Shown here in pieces: positions 13,301 through 24,868 of a DNA stretch of 64,000 bases. The position numbers were made by a program, and so were the translations under genes. The notes below the pieces were generated by a model. That model searched no databases, was not told the origin of the DNA, and saw only the letters and a program-made list of their open reading frames with translations. The DNA lies in NCBI GenBank assembly GCA_034336665.1, contig CM067569.1:6441820-6505819 (forward strand), given 5' to 3'. This DNA comes from Luscinia megarhynchos (lineage: Eukaryota > Chordata > Aves > Passeriformes > Turdidae). Positions within the stretch are counted from its first letter, which is position 1, and each line of letters starts with the position of its first letter.

Positions 13301-15676
13301 TGTAAAGAGGAGTAAAACCACAAACACTGGTAAGAGCCATAATTCAGCAGTCTGTTTGCTTAGCAGCAAAGGCAGCTCTCCACAGAAGAGGCACACAGTA
13401 GTTTAGGGTTCTGCCTTTTCTGCTCAAAATTCCATGCCCTTTTGATTCTTCATGAAGGTATTAGTTTCCATGCCAGCAGATTCATCCAAATGTACCAATC
13501 AAGCAATAATTTAAAAAGCCAAAACTACTGAAGTGATTTCTCACACCAATGTATTTTTAAATTATTATTCCCCTTCTTACATACTGGGGATGCTCTCTAG
13601 CATTACCCACACATCTGGGTACCTGCACTAGCACAATCCTACAGCATCACTCATTAAGGCTCTAAACCACAAAAGCCTGTGTAAACAGGTTGGTCTTTTC
13701 CCCCTGCTGTGCTGAGCTCCTGTGTTACCACAAGGAAAATGCATTTTGATTACCACAGGAATACATGATTGTCCAGCATTTCCTATTGTCACAGCTTAAG
13801 CTGACAGCCCTTCTATGGCTATCACCCAACCAGACTGCTTTGAAAATTCATTTGAAAAACAAATCCTCCGTGCCTTGGGCAATCTGGACACCAACACCAA
13901 CGTTAAGAGAATGGAAAGAAACTTAGGAGGGAACATCCCTTGTGCTCACTGCCAGCCCTTGAATTTCTGGGAAGGCATTCCTACAAAAAGGGCCTCCAGT
14001 CAAGTTGGTGAATGGAAGAGCTGCCTCCAGAAAAATCAATTCTATGTGGTAAGAACCCAGTGCCTCTGTTCTGGAGGCCTTCATTCTTTGAAGCTGAAAA
14101 ATCAAATGAAGCTTCAAAACTTCATCTCATCTCTAAATTGTCATAAATCTTATTTGTTCTATGAAAGGAAACAGGATAGACTGAACGGGTGATCAATTGG
14201 CTGACGTGCTCTGGAAGTCCTGCAGCTTCTGAGAACAAGGAAAATCCCTTCCCATGTCTCCAGAAGGTATTTTATTTTTTGCATTGCTAGAGGTCCTCCC
14301 TGTTTTCACAAGGAGGGAATATCACATGCTGACACTTGTGGAATCATTTTTATTTACACATTGTTTGATTGGAAAATGAGCCAGCTTTATTTCAAGGGGA
14401 TAGGCAACACCAGGAGGAGAAAGAAAGCAGGGATAAACCCCACACTGATTGCAAACACAATAAATGATACACAGGCACACACACAAAAAGGAAATTGAAG
14501 AATGGAATCTGACCCTCCTGGAAATGTAAACTGTATACAGATTTACTTCTAAAAATGAAAAGATGTTTCTGAGATTAGGGGAAACTACTGTATAAAACCT
14601 CTGCTGGGTGCCTAATATTTTAGATTCCACTGCCCACGGTTCCAGAAGTCCAAGTTTCAGAACTCTCTATTCTCTAGTAAACTATGAAACAGTCCAAAAG
14701 AGGCATAACTTCTTGCATCTCTCCAGCTCCTGATTTTATATTTAGTTCCCAGCATTATCAGAGATCATTTACTGGCATGAAACCCAGTAATCTGTCATCT
14801 TGTCCTGTAAAGTTGCATAACATTTTCCTTGGCAGTCTTGGAAAGAAGACAAGCCTATCTGATAAATAACACACATGTTTCCTCCAGCAAGATATGCTCA
14901 GTCAAATTCTTCAGGACACATCAAACATGATTGCAGTGAATGAATGTTGCTAGACTGATGGATTTTTAAATTTTGTTTTATTTTTTGAAGTCTATTTGCA
15001 GTGAGGAAAGAAACCTATAGAAGGAAACATGCAAGATTTTACCTTTTCACCTACCTCTTGAACAGAAAAAGGTTGGAAGGGAAGGTCTTAAACTCCTAAC
15101 TGACTCATTGGTAAAGAGGGTTTATAATACATTTTACCCATTTCACACATGTCCAGTGCCTGTGAGAGGCACTTCAGTGCAAATGTTACATCTGGTGCTC
15201 AGTTCTCAAGTACCCACTCAAGGCCATGAAAGTACTTAATAAATTTTAATTTTTTTTTAAGTGATATTCCCAAATAAAACATTATTATAGTACCTTTCAA
15301 CTACAATGCCTGTGTTAAAATGTTTCAATTAACAAAATTTATGTTAAATTGATTGGGATATAGCTGATGGGAAGCCTGCATCTTTGTGTTTATTCAATGC
15401 CTGATGATACAGCAACAAGTATCAGTTCTATATTGCTGTTTTTAGCAATCAGAAAAGCCTGATAGCATAGCAAAAATGTTATATTTGTGTGTAATTGGAG
15501 TTGTAAGAAACACGCACCCAGTCTCGTGCTGTGATGTGAAACTCCTGCTTTCCAAAACACCAGAAGTAGCAGAATGTGCTGGTCCCATCTTTGGAAGAGA
15601 ATTGAAAAATTCAGTCAGCCTTTCAGTTTCCATATTTAGATCTTTGAGGGCAGAACAGAACCCATACTTAGCCAGG
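13301..15676. other. Non-coding stretch, no recognised feature
   Basis: Unique sequence. The plus frame of 125 codons at 13815-14192 has no hydrophobic segment, repeat or motif that I can assign. A short CA-rich run occurs near 14471-14485. At 15071 a roughly 18-base word resembles the CR1 3' motif, but no further homology follows. Confidence 0.5.
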
Positions 15677-15727
15677 TGTATATATATAAATGTATATACA
15701 TACATGTATATGTTTATATACATACAT
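15677..15727. repeat. Compound TA/CATA simple repeat
   Basis: An imperfect run of TATATATAAATGTATATACATACATG-type words on both sides of a short self-complementary centre. Degenerate microsatellite. It accounts for the isoleucine/tyrosine-rich ends of the overlapping frames at 15442-15760. Confidence 0.75.
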
Positions 15728-17212
15728 GCCAACAAAAGGAGAGTTTTACTGTTTTGGTGAACAGGCTTACTCCTAAAGTCTTGTGGGGTTTTTTTTTAGT
15801 TAAATGAAACAAGTCAATTTGGGAGCTATGAAATGCAATTCAGTGTTTTTCAGGCACCTCAGATGTGTGGTACTGACTCCAAAGAATATCAGCTATGCCT
15901 GGGAAATGTGTTTGTAATATTGATGCAACACTGCCCACTGTTGTAGTGGCTAATGAAGAGATAAAATCATGCAAAAATGGAGCTGTGAGTCTGTGATGTG
16001 TCTGGAGTAGGAAAAAGGGATATTTCTCTATTTTAAATATTTGCTTTTTACAGTAGCTGATTTCTGAAAAGTAACTGAGTGTTGCATCATTTATAACTCT
16101 GTTGAATGCAGCTGTTATTTTTATCTAAAGACTCTTTAATGAGTTGATGCTGTTATTAGCACAGTTTCAGGGTAACAGAAGTATTTACTGATTTATATAG
16201 CTGAATAATTTCACTTCCTTACATATTTGTCTCTGAATAAGATCTTTAGCTAGAATTATTCCACTGAAGCTTAAAGACACCAGCTGAAAACTGGGTGGTC
16301 CTTAATATGCAGAATTAATAGAGCTACATATGTGAGCCAAAGACCACAAAAGTGTCTTCAAAACTCTTAAATTACTTCAAGGAGGTTTGGATCAGACCAG
16401 GAATTCATGGATACAACTTCATCTCAAATTATTTTAAAGCCTGATTCACCCTCTTTTTTTTCTCCTAGGACTATTTGAAATCAGTATGTAGCTGAAAACA
16501 GAGCCAGAAAATGAACATTACAAACAGAGGAGTGTTTGGGGTGTTTAGAAATCAAAACATTGTTTTAAATATATATGTACAAGTACAAAGAGCACCTGGG
16601 CATCTCCATACTACAAGGCAGGTGTCTAGTGGAAATTATAGTGTTGCTGATTTACTCTGAGGCTTCTTGTCTATTTATAGCGTTCAAAGTGCCTCCATTG
16701 CAAAGATGGGAGGCACCACAGTGTGATTACCTTTTCATGTGCATTCCACAGGCAGTGAAAAATTATTTAATTGCTTGATTGTTCATATTGGACCTTTACA
16801 ATCTATACAAACATGTAAGGTATGGTACATAAATCTAGCAGGAAAAACAATTGGCATTAAAACCTTTATTTGAGTTCACAAATGAATCCAATGCAGGGTG
16901 GTGCCAATGCTGGTTGTTGTCTCACCAAGTGATTTCCATTCTCCTGGTGTTGTACAAGTAAGGGCAAAATGGGTGGGTGATGTTTTCAAAAAGGCTGAAA
17001 CAGATCCCACTGCTCCCAGCATTCTCCCTGCTGCCATAAACCAGCAATTTACTTTGTAGGGTTCCTGAAGTGTGGGAGATCCTGGAGATGTGGCACTTGT
17101 TGATCTAAACAACCTCCCATCACTGAGGGGCAGGATGTGTTTGCTATTTGAATTATTTAGGAGCTTGGTATGTGAATTATAAAGCAGCACTTTGCAGAAT
17201 TAAGTCTATTAT
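15728..17212. other. Non-coding stretch, no recognised feature
   Basis: Unique AT-rich sequence. The part around 16040-16260 has several TTTAATGAG-, TTATTAGC- and GATAAG-like words, weaker than in the blocks listed as regulatory candidates. No gene or transposon is recognised. Confidence 0.5.
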
Positions 17213-17251
17213 TGTATGATCTCCAGTTGATTATGATGTATGATCTCCAGT
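17213..17251. repeat. 15-bp word repeated at 24-bp spacing
   Basis: The word TGTATGATCTCCAGT occurs at 17213-17227 and again at 17237-17251 with no mismatch, giving a short tandem duplication of a 24-bp unit. Recent small-scale replication slippage is the likely origin. Confidence 0.8.
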
Positions 17252-17664
17252 CTGGCAGGATTACTCACAAAGGTGAGGATAAAACAATACAGAATTTGGC
17301 AATTTGTGTGCAGAGCTGAAGTTTCAAGCCATATGGAACAAAAGGTGGGGAAAATAAATTTTCTTCTTTCAGTTTTTCTTCCAAAAACATTAGACTGCTT
17401 TGCTTTTCACACACAGCTTAGAAAAGAAATTTGTCTTGAAACAACCCAAGGGTGACAGAGGAAGTGATTTGTTCACTGATCTTAAGCAGCACCAATAATT
17501 TTATGAGTTTTAGCAAGTATTTGTGCAGGGAGAAGTTTACTTGAGGAAAAGAATAGCAACGTCTTGCATGTGGCAAGGGCTAAGGAAGAGGAAAACACAA
17601 AGCATGTCGGATTTCCACAGGAAGCCATCAGGCCTGAAGGTATTGGACAATAAATGAGATGGCC

Positions 17665-17785
17665 TGGAAGAAAGCATAAAAGCAAGAAGGAAAAAAAAGG
17701 AAGAAGAGACAAAGGAGTAAATCTAAGACAAGATGCAAAGGAAGGCTGAAAAAAGAAAATAAGATAAAAATCAGAAACAAAGCAA
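17665..17785. repeat. Purine-rich (A/G) tract
   Basis: About 120 bases dominated by A and G (GGAAGAAAGC, GCAAGAAGGAAAAAAAAGG and similar), with only a few pyrimidines. On the minus strand it yields phenylalanine/leucine-rich frames (17482-17712, 17628-17825) that mimic membrane proteins but are low-complexity artefacts. Confidence 0.6.
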
Positions 17786-18039
17786 GATTTTCAAAGGGAA
17801 TTGGGTGGAATCCATGAGGTCTCACAAAGATTATGCAGCTCCTGCTTATTTCTCCTTTCTCACTGTTTCTCTTGTTCTGTGCTACTGGCCATCACTTCTA
17901 ACAAAAAATGTAGGATTATTGGCTCACTGTAAACATAATTAGCAGATTTAATGCTTCTGCCACCAGAGGGAAGAACAAGAAATCTCTGATATTTTCTGAC
18001 TGGCCATTTAGTGAAGCACAGGAATGAAATCTAGCAGTC
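17786..18039. other. Non-coding stretch upstream of a CR1 copy
   Basis: Unique sequence with no recognised feature. The CR1 body becomes recognisable from about 18040. Confidence 0.5.
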
Positions 18040-18622
18040 TTTTGGAAGGTGGATGAGAAGCTGGACGTGAGCTGACAATGGGCAGCAGGTCAAGGCAGAC
18101 CCCACCTGGAATAATGTGCCCAGCTTTGGTGGCCATCAGCACAGGAAGGCACAGACCTGCTGCAGTGAGTCCCCAGGAGGCCACCAAGATGACCAGAGGG
18201 ATGGAGCACATTCCCTGAGAGGAAAGGCAGGGAAAATAGGGATTTTTCACCCTGAAAAAGAGAAATCTCCAGGGTCATCTAATGACATTCCAGTACCTCA
18301 AGGAAGCCTACAAGAAAGATGGAAAGAGATTTTTGCAAGAGCATGTAGTGACAGGATATAAAGGAAAGAGTGTACACTGAAGGAGAGCAGGCTTAGAAGG
18401 AAGAAACTAAGAAATGTAGGAAGAAATTATTTCCTGTGAGGGTGGTGAGGGCCTGGCACAGGTTACCCAGAAAAGCTGTGGCTGCCCCATGCCTGGAGGT
18501 GTCCAAGGCCAGGCTGGACAGGATTTGGAGCAACCTGGTCTAGTGAAAGGTGTCCATGGCACAGGGTGGAAATAGATAATTTTAAAGATCTGTATGTCCC
18601 TTTAGGATCCATGTTATGATCT
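18040..18622 (+). mobile_element. CR1 LINE, 5'-truncated, with internal deletions
   Basis: Plus-strand CR1 fragment covering the end of ORF2 and the 3' UTR. Landmarks in order: 'gaagctggacgtgagctgacaatg' type block (18058 on), 'gaccccacctgga' (18099), 'tggagcacattccctgagaggaaagg' type block, 'cagtacctcaaggaagcctacaagaaagatgg', 'ctgtgagggtggtgagggcctggcacaggtt', 'gtccaaggccaggctgga' and a decayed 3' end near 18600-18622 with one vestigial 8-mer (GTTATGATCT). The usual sequence between 'gacaatg' and 'gcaggtc', and again before 'accccacct', is missing, so the copy carries two internal deletions. Its reverse-transcriptase remnant is non-functional. Matching is from memory of avian CR1, not a database search. 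Confidence 0.93.
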
Positions 18623-18821
18623 GCTGAGTCCCTGCAAAGTCTAGTCAACAGGGGGTGGGTAATAAAAAAGTGCTTCCTGGCAAAACCAGATACTTTTCTT
18701 TGTGACTGATGTTTTTCTGTCAAGCCAAACAGTGGCAAAGGAACAAATATCCTCAACATTACTGAGGGGAGCCTTACAGAGCTGTGGAAGGTGGTACACT
18801 GGCCACAACACAAGTGTGTAC

Positions 18822-18949
18822 ATTCACAGAATCACAGGATCACAGAACCACAGAATCACAGAATCAAAGAATCACAGAATCACAGAATCATAGAATCATA
18901 GAATCATAGAATCACAGAACCAGAGACTCACAGAATCACATAATCACAT
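18822..18949 (-). repeat. CR1 3' tail expanded to sixteen 8-bp units
   Basis: Sixteen consecutive in-register octamers, mostly AATCACAG or AATCATAG with single-base variants (GATCACAG, AACCACAG, AATCAAAG, AACCAGAG, ACTCACAG, AATCACAT). CR1 elements normally end in only a few copies of this octamer (sense strand ATTCTRTG type), so this tail has expanded into a microsatellite or minisatellite after or during insertion. It is continuous with the CR1 body that starts at 18950. Confidence 0.95.
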
Positions 18950-19012
18950 GCTGAGTTGGAAGTTACCCACAAGGATCATTGAGTTCAACTCTTGGCTCTG
19001 CACAGGACCTGT
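18950..19012 (-). mobile_element. CR1 LINE 3' end, severely 5'-truncated
   Basis: About 60 bases of CR1 3' UTR in minus orientation: 'gagttggaagttacccacaagg', 'atcattgagttcaactc', 'tggctctgcacagga'. This is the block that normally adjoins the octamer tail, with homology fading after about 19012. It lies tail to tail with the plus-strand CR1 ending 200 bp upstream. The subfamily differs from that copy: the 'acccacaaggatcat..tggccctgcacagga' variant rather than the 'gaccttaaagatcat' variant. Confidence 0.88.
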
Positions 19013-19949
19013 GAGCAAAGGAGACAACTTTTCTGTCAGACCAGGGCAAACTCTGTCAATCCTGCAAACAGACCTGGCTTCTTTACCCCGAGCCAGATTC
19101 AGCACCTTTCCTGCACCTACAACCCACTAAAGTCAACCTTCAGACAAATTCTCCTTTTAAAGCTGGGAACAGCCTCACATCATCCTTCATACCCAGCACA
19201 GGCTGAGCAATCCAACCTGGCAGTTATATGGCTTTTAGTCTCACCCCAAAATATCAGAGGTCTGCATTTCCATGGGGTGTGCCAAGCCAGGGGCTTGGGG
19301 CTGGTCCCACGGGCCCCCAGGGCACGCTGGTGACAGCTGCCCCTCTGCCACCAGGCAGCATCAGGGCTTAAACTTGGCACATCAAGACTTTCCTGATACT
19401 GCTTTTTATGACCTAATATATGTTGTATCACCTTTATATGTCGCTATTCTGGGACATCCTCTGCCCATACTGGAGAGTTGGGGTCATGTTGGAGACCAGA
19501 CCCCAAATCCAACCTGCAGCAGCTGGAAGCCACCCATGCCTCACCTTCCCAGGAAGAGAGGAGGACCAGGAGCTCTTCCTGCTCTTGTTTTCCTCTGCAC
19601 ACCAAAACATATCCATCCTGTAATTTCTGAAGAAGGAAATTGCAAATGTCAGCTCCTTATCTTTGCTCAGCAAACACTTTACTGAGCGCAGCCCCACGTT
19701 TATGGAGTGTGCTAATCTCAGCCCAGCCATGGGGATTGAGGCTCCTTCAATCTGGGACTGGTGGCATTAGGAAAGGGACAATAAAGTACAGCAGGATAGC
19801 ACAGAACTGCATTAATTTATAACACTCACTGTGTTGCAGCCAGCAGCCTTAGATTAACGTGGTGTAAATTATTGTGTGCTACTCCTTTCGTGTGTGCATG
19901 GGGTTGGGGTTTTTTCTGAGCAATTATTTATTTTTCCCTGTTTCCCACT
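19013..19949. other. Non-coding stretch, moderately GC-rich
   Basis: Unique sequence, more GC-rich than average between 19260 and 19620. Overlapping frames on both strands (19272-19685 plus, 137 codons; 19434-19730 minus) show no recognisable domain and shadow one another. No gene is called. Confidence 0.5.
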
Positions 19950-20300
19950 GTTCTGAATGCAGTTATTGACAAGTAACAAGGTATGGATTGTTATTGCCTT
20001 TTTTTTTTTTTGTCATAAATCCCTGTAGACATTTACTTAACATGAATTAAATCACAATCATGTGTCATTTATTTTGCATAAAATGAGACATAAGTAGTCT
20101 TAATCATATAGCTGTAGAAAGAACAACCACACCATTGTTTCCTGTATTTGAACAATAATTCTATATTTAAACTTAAATATTATAATTAGCAGCTTTGTTT
20201 GCCTTGCTTAGAAGTAAGATAGGTAAGATTGACACCTCACTTTTGACACCAGACATTAGATTTAATAAGCATAATTTTCATTTATTTGAGTCTAGACTGA
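19950..20300. promoter_or_regulatory. Candidate conserved non-coding element with poly-T
   Basis: Includes a T13 run at 19999-20011 followed by AT-rich unique sequence with TTATTTTGCATAAAATGA, AATTAAATCACAATCA and TATAATTAGCAGC words, which resemble POU, homeodomain and FOX sites. There is no coding potential. The function is inferred. Confidence 0.2.
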
Positions 20301-21235
20301 TTTTTTATCAATGTATTTATTGTAGAAAGCAAATGTACATAAAGAAAGTTGGCATATTTATGAAGAAAGCAGAAATGACTTTTATGTGTTGCTTTGTCCA
20401 ACTGATAAAATACCTACTGGCATGAAAATACCTATAACAAGAGCTGAAATCACACCAAACTGTAATTGACGTGATTTTAAAAAATGCTCAAAGTAATAAA
20501 ATACTATCTCGTAAGTAAAGATTCTTCTGTTCACTCTTTATCCATTTCCAGGAATCTTTTTGTCATGTAAATTTGCATTGATTAGTTTTTAATTTGACTT
20601 TCTAAAAATGTGCTCTGAATACTTAATTCCAGCAAAACTACGGGGTTTTTTTGCTGATATTAATAGCAATAATTGCAGCCCACAAACAGAGAGCTTGATG
20701 GATTTTTTTTTAAATACACACAAACTTCAGCTGCTTGGAGGATCTTTCATTTTTCTGTCACCTATTTAAGTCCCAAGCCTTCTCTGCTTATGCAAGCAAA
20801 CCTGGTGGTTGCTGAACCAAAAGTCACAGTGTGACACGAAAATAAGTGAGAATTTTGTCAAAGGCAACTTGTGTGAGGATGGATTCACTGTAAAGCTGAG
20901 GAAGGAAAGCCCTTTCTGCCACAGAGATCCTGCTCTGGGAGAGGAAGGATCAGGGAATAGTGGAGAAGGGAATTTCCTAAGCATTGGGGGAAAAAGCTGC
21001 TCTTCCAAAAAAGTGAACCTGAAATCTCGGAGATTTCCAAAGCCTGGAACTGCCCCATCACTCACTGTGATGCCAGGGCAAAAAAGGAGCTGTTCAGGTG
21101 CAAATAAAATCACTGATGGCAGAGTGTCCTTCCAAAATTAATAAACCCAGAGAGAGGAACTCTGCTGTTGGACAAGAGAGGCAAGCAGCAAAAAATTAAA
21201 TAAAAAGCAGCAAGCTTTAAGTCTCAGCAATGGGG
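20301..21235. other. Non-coding stretch, no recognised feature
   Basis: Unique sequence. Opposed frames at 20766-21113 (minus, 115 codons) and 20809-21141 (plus, 110 codons) overlap almost completely, and neither is recognisable. No transposon is identified. Confidence 0.5.
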
Positions 21236-21844
21236 GAAAAAAAAATAAAATAAATTAAATTGTTAGCAAATTATAGAAATATTGGTATTTGAGCAGTTTG
21301 AGGTTTTTTCCAAAAACACCTTAAAAATACAACTTTTTAAAATTATTATTATTTCTGTTTAAGATGTTTGAAGATATTTCACAAAGAATACTAGTTTTTG
21401 ATGTATTTTAAAAATCAAGGCAGACAATTAATTTTCTTTTTCTGGACATCCAAAACCTCTTTAAAAAAAAATATATATATGTATTCATAATTGTATATTT
21501 TATTGTTCATACATTAGTTTTGAAGCAAGCTTTTAATTTCTTTCCTCCTTTAAAGCAAAAGCATATCAAATATTACAGTATAGGCATAAAAACAAATTAT
21601 GTTTGAAATAATCTAAAGATTAAACTTTAGTTTTCTTAGCTGATTGTATTATTTGAACAATAATATTTTCAAAAAAATTATTCATCTGCCTGATGAAAGA
21701 AAGTACCTGATACATATTTTTATTCAAATATTACTCCCGTGGAATACTGGCAACATTTTATGTTTCAGCCTAAGCTACACATTCCTTCAGAACAAATCAA
21801 ATGTCTTTAAAGAATATTTCTGTTTGAAAAGGAATTAAGCTTTC
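21236..21844. repeat. A-rich and AT low-complexity region
   Basis: Begins with an A-rich run (AAAAAAAATAAAATAAATTAAATT, 21236-21262) and includes A9 plus (TA)5 near 21463-21482. Between these runs the sequence is AT-rich and unique, with no gene or element body recognised. Confidence 0.5.
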
Positions 21845-22015
21845 CTGAAAGAATTTTAAAGGTTGTGATATTCGCCGTCTGATAAAGCAGCACCTTTAAT
21901 GAAATTCTAATTAGCAATTTCATGCACTTTGCTATTAGTCATATCAGATTAGTGCACATTTTCACAGCCTTCCTTTAATTAAGTGCACTTATTCCAAGTT
22001 TCAAACACTTTCCTT
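21845..22015. promoter_or_regulatory. Candidate conserved non-coding element
   Basis: A compact block with TTCTAATTAGCAATTTC (paired homeodomain cores), CTTTAATTAAGTGCAC (NKX-like), GGTTGTGATATTCGCCGTCTGATAAAG (CpGs plus a GATA-like word) and CATATCAGATTAG. Such a dense, non-repetitive motif cluster without coding potential is typical of a vertebrate developmental enhancer. The activity is inferred only. Confidence 0.33.
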
Positions 22016-23029
22016 ATAAGATGAAAACTGTGCTGAAATGTTATTTAGTAAACAGCAGACGTGTGAAAGTAAAGGTGCACTGATGGACATTTTTAAACTG
22101 CCCACAGCTGTACACAGCTCTGCTGGCTGCCAGCTGCCTCGGGGGCTGTGTTTTCTGGTGTTGTTTGTGTGCATTCTGCACGTGCCTTTCAGAAGTGCAA
22201 AGGGCTGCAGCCCACTTTTTCAAAGGGTGCTCAGAAGATTTTAGCTGCCTCGCTGTTCAGGTAATAAAAACAAAGAATTTGTGTTTGCAAAATCTCACAG
22301 AGTCCAGGCTGCAGCACTTGTGTTTGCTTCCCCAGACATCACTTTCTGTCACATCTCCCTGCACTGTAGCAGAGGCTTTTGGTGTAAATCCAGTGTTGGA
22401 CCCGTTATTTTACCCACCTGAACCATCAGCAAAATTCCCACACACTTTGGTGGGAATAGGTTAGGCCTTATCTTTCATAAAGGATATTGCATTGCAAAGG
22501 CAAGTGCCTCTAAAATACTGTACATAACACTCATCTCCCTGCAAGCTGATTAACTTGTGGTCAGCATTGTAAAAGGTGAGAGATTACCAACACCGCATTA
22601 ATTCACAGAACACCTTGTTTTGCATGATAGGAGCAACACAGGGAGTGATTTAACATACATAATGATAAGCAAGTCTATTATGTGCCAGTAGATAAAGAAT
22701 ACAACGTGTTTCTTCCCCTTTCCACAATGTGTAGCTGCAAAAACACCAATGTGATCATTTTTCACGGTTTTCCTATTTATATACATGTGAAGGTTTTCTC
22801 ATTCCAGAGCAGAGTATCTTGTTTTGTTTTTAAATGCTCCTTCCCAAGCACTGCTCCTCGGGTCTGTCATGTTCCAGGATTTCCATTTTATTGTATTAGG
22901 TAATTGCACATGTTTTTAAACACGTTCTCTTGCTGATGTCATTCATTTAGACTGTAACATTTCTGACATTTTTAGGTAGTCCCCCAGGCCTCATAGCCCT
23001 CTTAGCAGGGTCCTTTCAGTGAGGGGTGT
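22016..23029. other. Non-coding stretch, no recognised feature
   Basis: Unique sequence. Short opposed frames between 22038 and 22464 are not recognisable. The part 22470-22640 has a mild conserved-element look (TTGCATTGCAAAGG, GCTGATTAACTTG). Confidence 0.5.
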
Positions 23030-23495
23030 TTGCTTTATGATTACTGACTGACATCTCAATAACTTGGAACATATTGAGCAGTGCATGTCTAGTGAGCAGC
23101 TTTTTTAAATGCATGGTCCACTTTGTCAAGTCATGTGCGAGCCATAATTTAGGCTAATAATTACCAGACATGAATGCTATGAAACATTGATGTCTACACT
23201 TTTTTTCCCCCCTCTAAGTACTGAATTTTAATACATCAGAAAAGGTTTTCCTAAGGCCAAGATAAGCCCCCCAAAAAGCTCATATGGAAGCACTTTAAAA
23301 GTGATAAATGATTTGGAATCTGCACTGTCTACTGATGTACGTCTCAGGAAAGGAAAATTAGAGCTAACAGGTGTTAGATAGGGAATGGTGAAGCATTTTA
23401 ATAGAATTGTCAAAATGTTTGTCCCAGTTGCTGACATTAATGCATGCAACAAGAAATGTAATGCTGCAGTGCCATTAAATGATTACTTGTTTGAA
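23030..23495. promoter_or_regulatory. Candidate conserved non-coding element, long block
   Basis: About 465 bases of unique sequence with many short recognisable words: TTTATGATTACTGACTGACATC, AAATGCATGGTCCACTTTGTCAAG, GCCATAATTTAGGCTAATAATTACC, TTAATGCATGCAACAAG and CATTAAATGATTACTTG. No repeats interrupt it except a T/C run near 23201-23214. A 74-codon minus frame at 23228-23452 lies inside but has no recognisable domain. Together with the 28 kb and 62.7 kb blocks it is among the best enhancer-like candidates here, judged by texture only. Confidence 0.35.
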
Positions 23496-24353
23496 TTCCA
23501 AGTCGATGGCAGGAAATCCTAACTTTGTCCACTACTTCTCTGTACAGGCCATCCCTCCTGTGCTTTCCTCTGTGATTTGCATCAAAGTGTAATGGTTATA
23601 TGGCTCACGTCTGCATGCTTTAAATAATCCATGCCTGTCAAATTTCATTTTTTCCTCTCAGATCAGAACCATCATAACCCCTTCTCCACCAGCCTTGAAG
23701 TCACTACAAATATATTTGTACATTTTGAGGGAAATAATTTAAATACTCTGAGTTAAGGGACAATTAATCTTTGAATTATTTTCTTACTACAAATGTATGT
23801 ACTAAGTAATCTGCATGAACTTATAATTATTGTGTATTTGTGAGGTATTTTCCATGTAATCACAAGGTATTTACATGGTCATATGAATCCTGTAAATTAT
23901 AATGATGCTGGGGGAAGGGGTACGAGGAGGGGAGCTCTGCTGCCCATGCTAAAAAGCTTTTCCAGAAATCTTTGGAATTCTCCTCAGTGAGGTAGCCTGA
24001 AAAGGCAGGAAAAGCACGTCCTTTAGAGATTACTGTGATTTCTGCCAACAAAAGGGATTCAATATCCACGTACAGTTCAGCTGGGTGAAGGGGGAGAGGG
24101 GAGTGCAGATAGTGACTTTTTTATGTATCTCTTGTTTTAATGGTAAATCATTAATTCAAAAGTTGCTGTTATTTTTCAGAGGAGCCGTGTCAGTTTACAG
24201 ACTGCTGAAAGCTCAGCATCCATTCATGCTTCAAAGACAAAAGGGAGATTTCTCTGTCTAATCTTTGCAGAAGCCTAAATAGGATGTAGCCTGTAGTCAG
24301 AGCATCTCTGGCTGTAATCTTGTCAGAGCTCAGCACACATGCACAGGCGTGTT
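23496..24353. other. Non-coding stretch, no recognised feature
   Basis: Unique AT-rich sequence without repeats, transposon remnants or credible open frames. Confidence 0.55.
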
Positions 24354-24371
24354 CACACACACACACACACA
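24354..24371. repeat. (CA)9 microsatellite
   Basis: Eighteen bases of uninterrupted CA dinucleotide, preceded by shorter CACACATGCACA words. Potentially polymorphic. Confidence 0.9.
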
Positions 24372-24845
24372 GCTTTACAGCCACAGCATTAATAAAGCCA
24401 TTTCTCCAGCATGGTGAAAGCAAGAGAGCAAGCTGGGTGTGTTTTAAAATACTTGTGAGACAGTAAACAGATTTTTGGACAAATGAAGTGATTCAGAGTG
24501 AGTGCTACAGTGGGTCAGATTAGAAATGTGGGTGGAAGAGCCTTGGATATCCAGTCACAGGGGAGATGTCCTGTGCTAGGAGAGCAGGGCTGTTTCATCC
24601 ATAACTGGCATCTTATCTCCCCATAGAGCCTGTGGTTAAAAGCCAGTGCCTTTTTGGAAGCTTTTCCTCACAGATGAGATATAAAAGCAACGGCTGCCTA
24701 ACCACTTATGTACATTAATAACCTAGCAGTGCTTCCCAAAAGAGGAAATATTAACCCAGGCACAACGATATTCTGCTTGCTTATAACCCTCATACAATTT
24801 AAATTCAGTCTGGTATAATACTATTTTTTACTTCCTGACCCAAGT
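24372..24845. other. Non-coding stretch, no recognised feature
   Basis: Unique sequence between two dinucleotide repeats. No gene, element or motif cluster is recognised. Confidence 0.55.
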
Positions 24846-24868
24846 TGTGTGTCTGTGTGTGTGTGTGT
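24846..24868. repeat. (TG)n microsatellite
   Basis: A TG dinucleotide run interrupted once by TC, with about seven perfect units at 24854-24868. Confidence 0.88.

Noticed and set aside
15066..15090. CR1 3'-end-like word AGGTTGGAAGGGAAGGTC
   Set aside because: Under 20 matching bases with no octamer tail or further CR1 sequence around it.
17482..17825. Hydrophobic frames resembling membrane proteins
   Set aside because: The reverse strand of a purine-rich tract gives F/L/S-rich translation.
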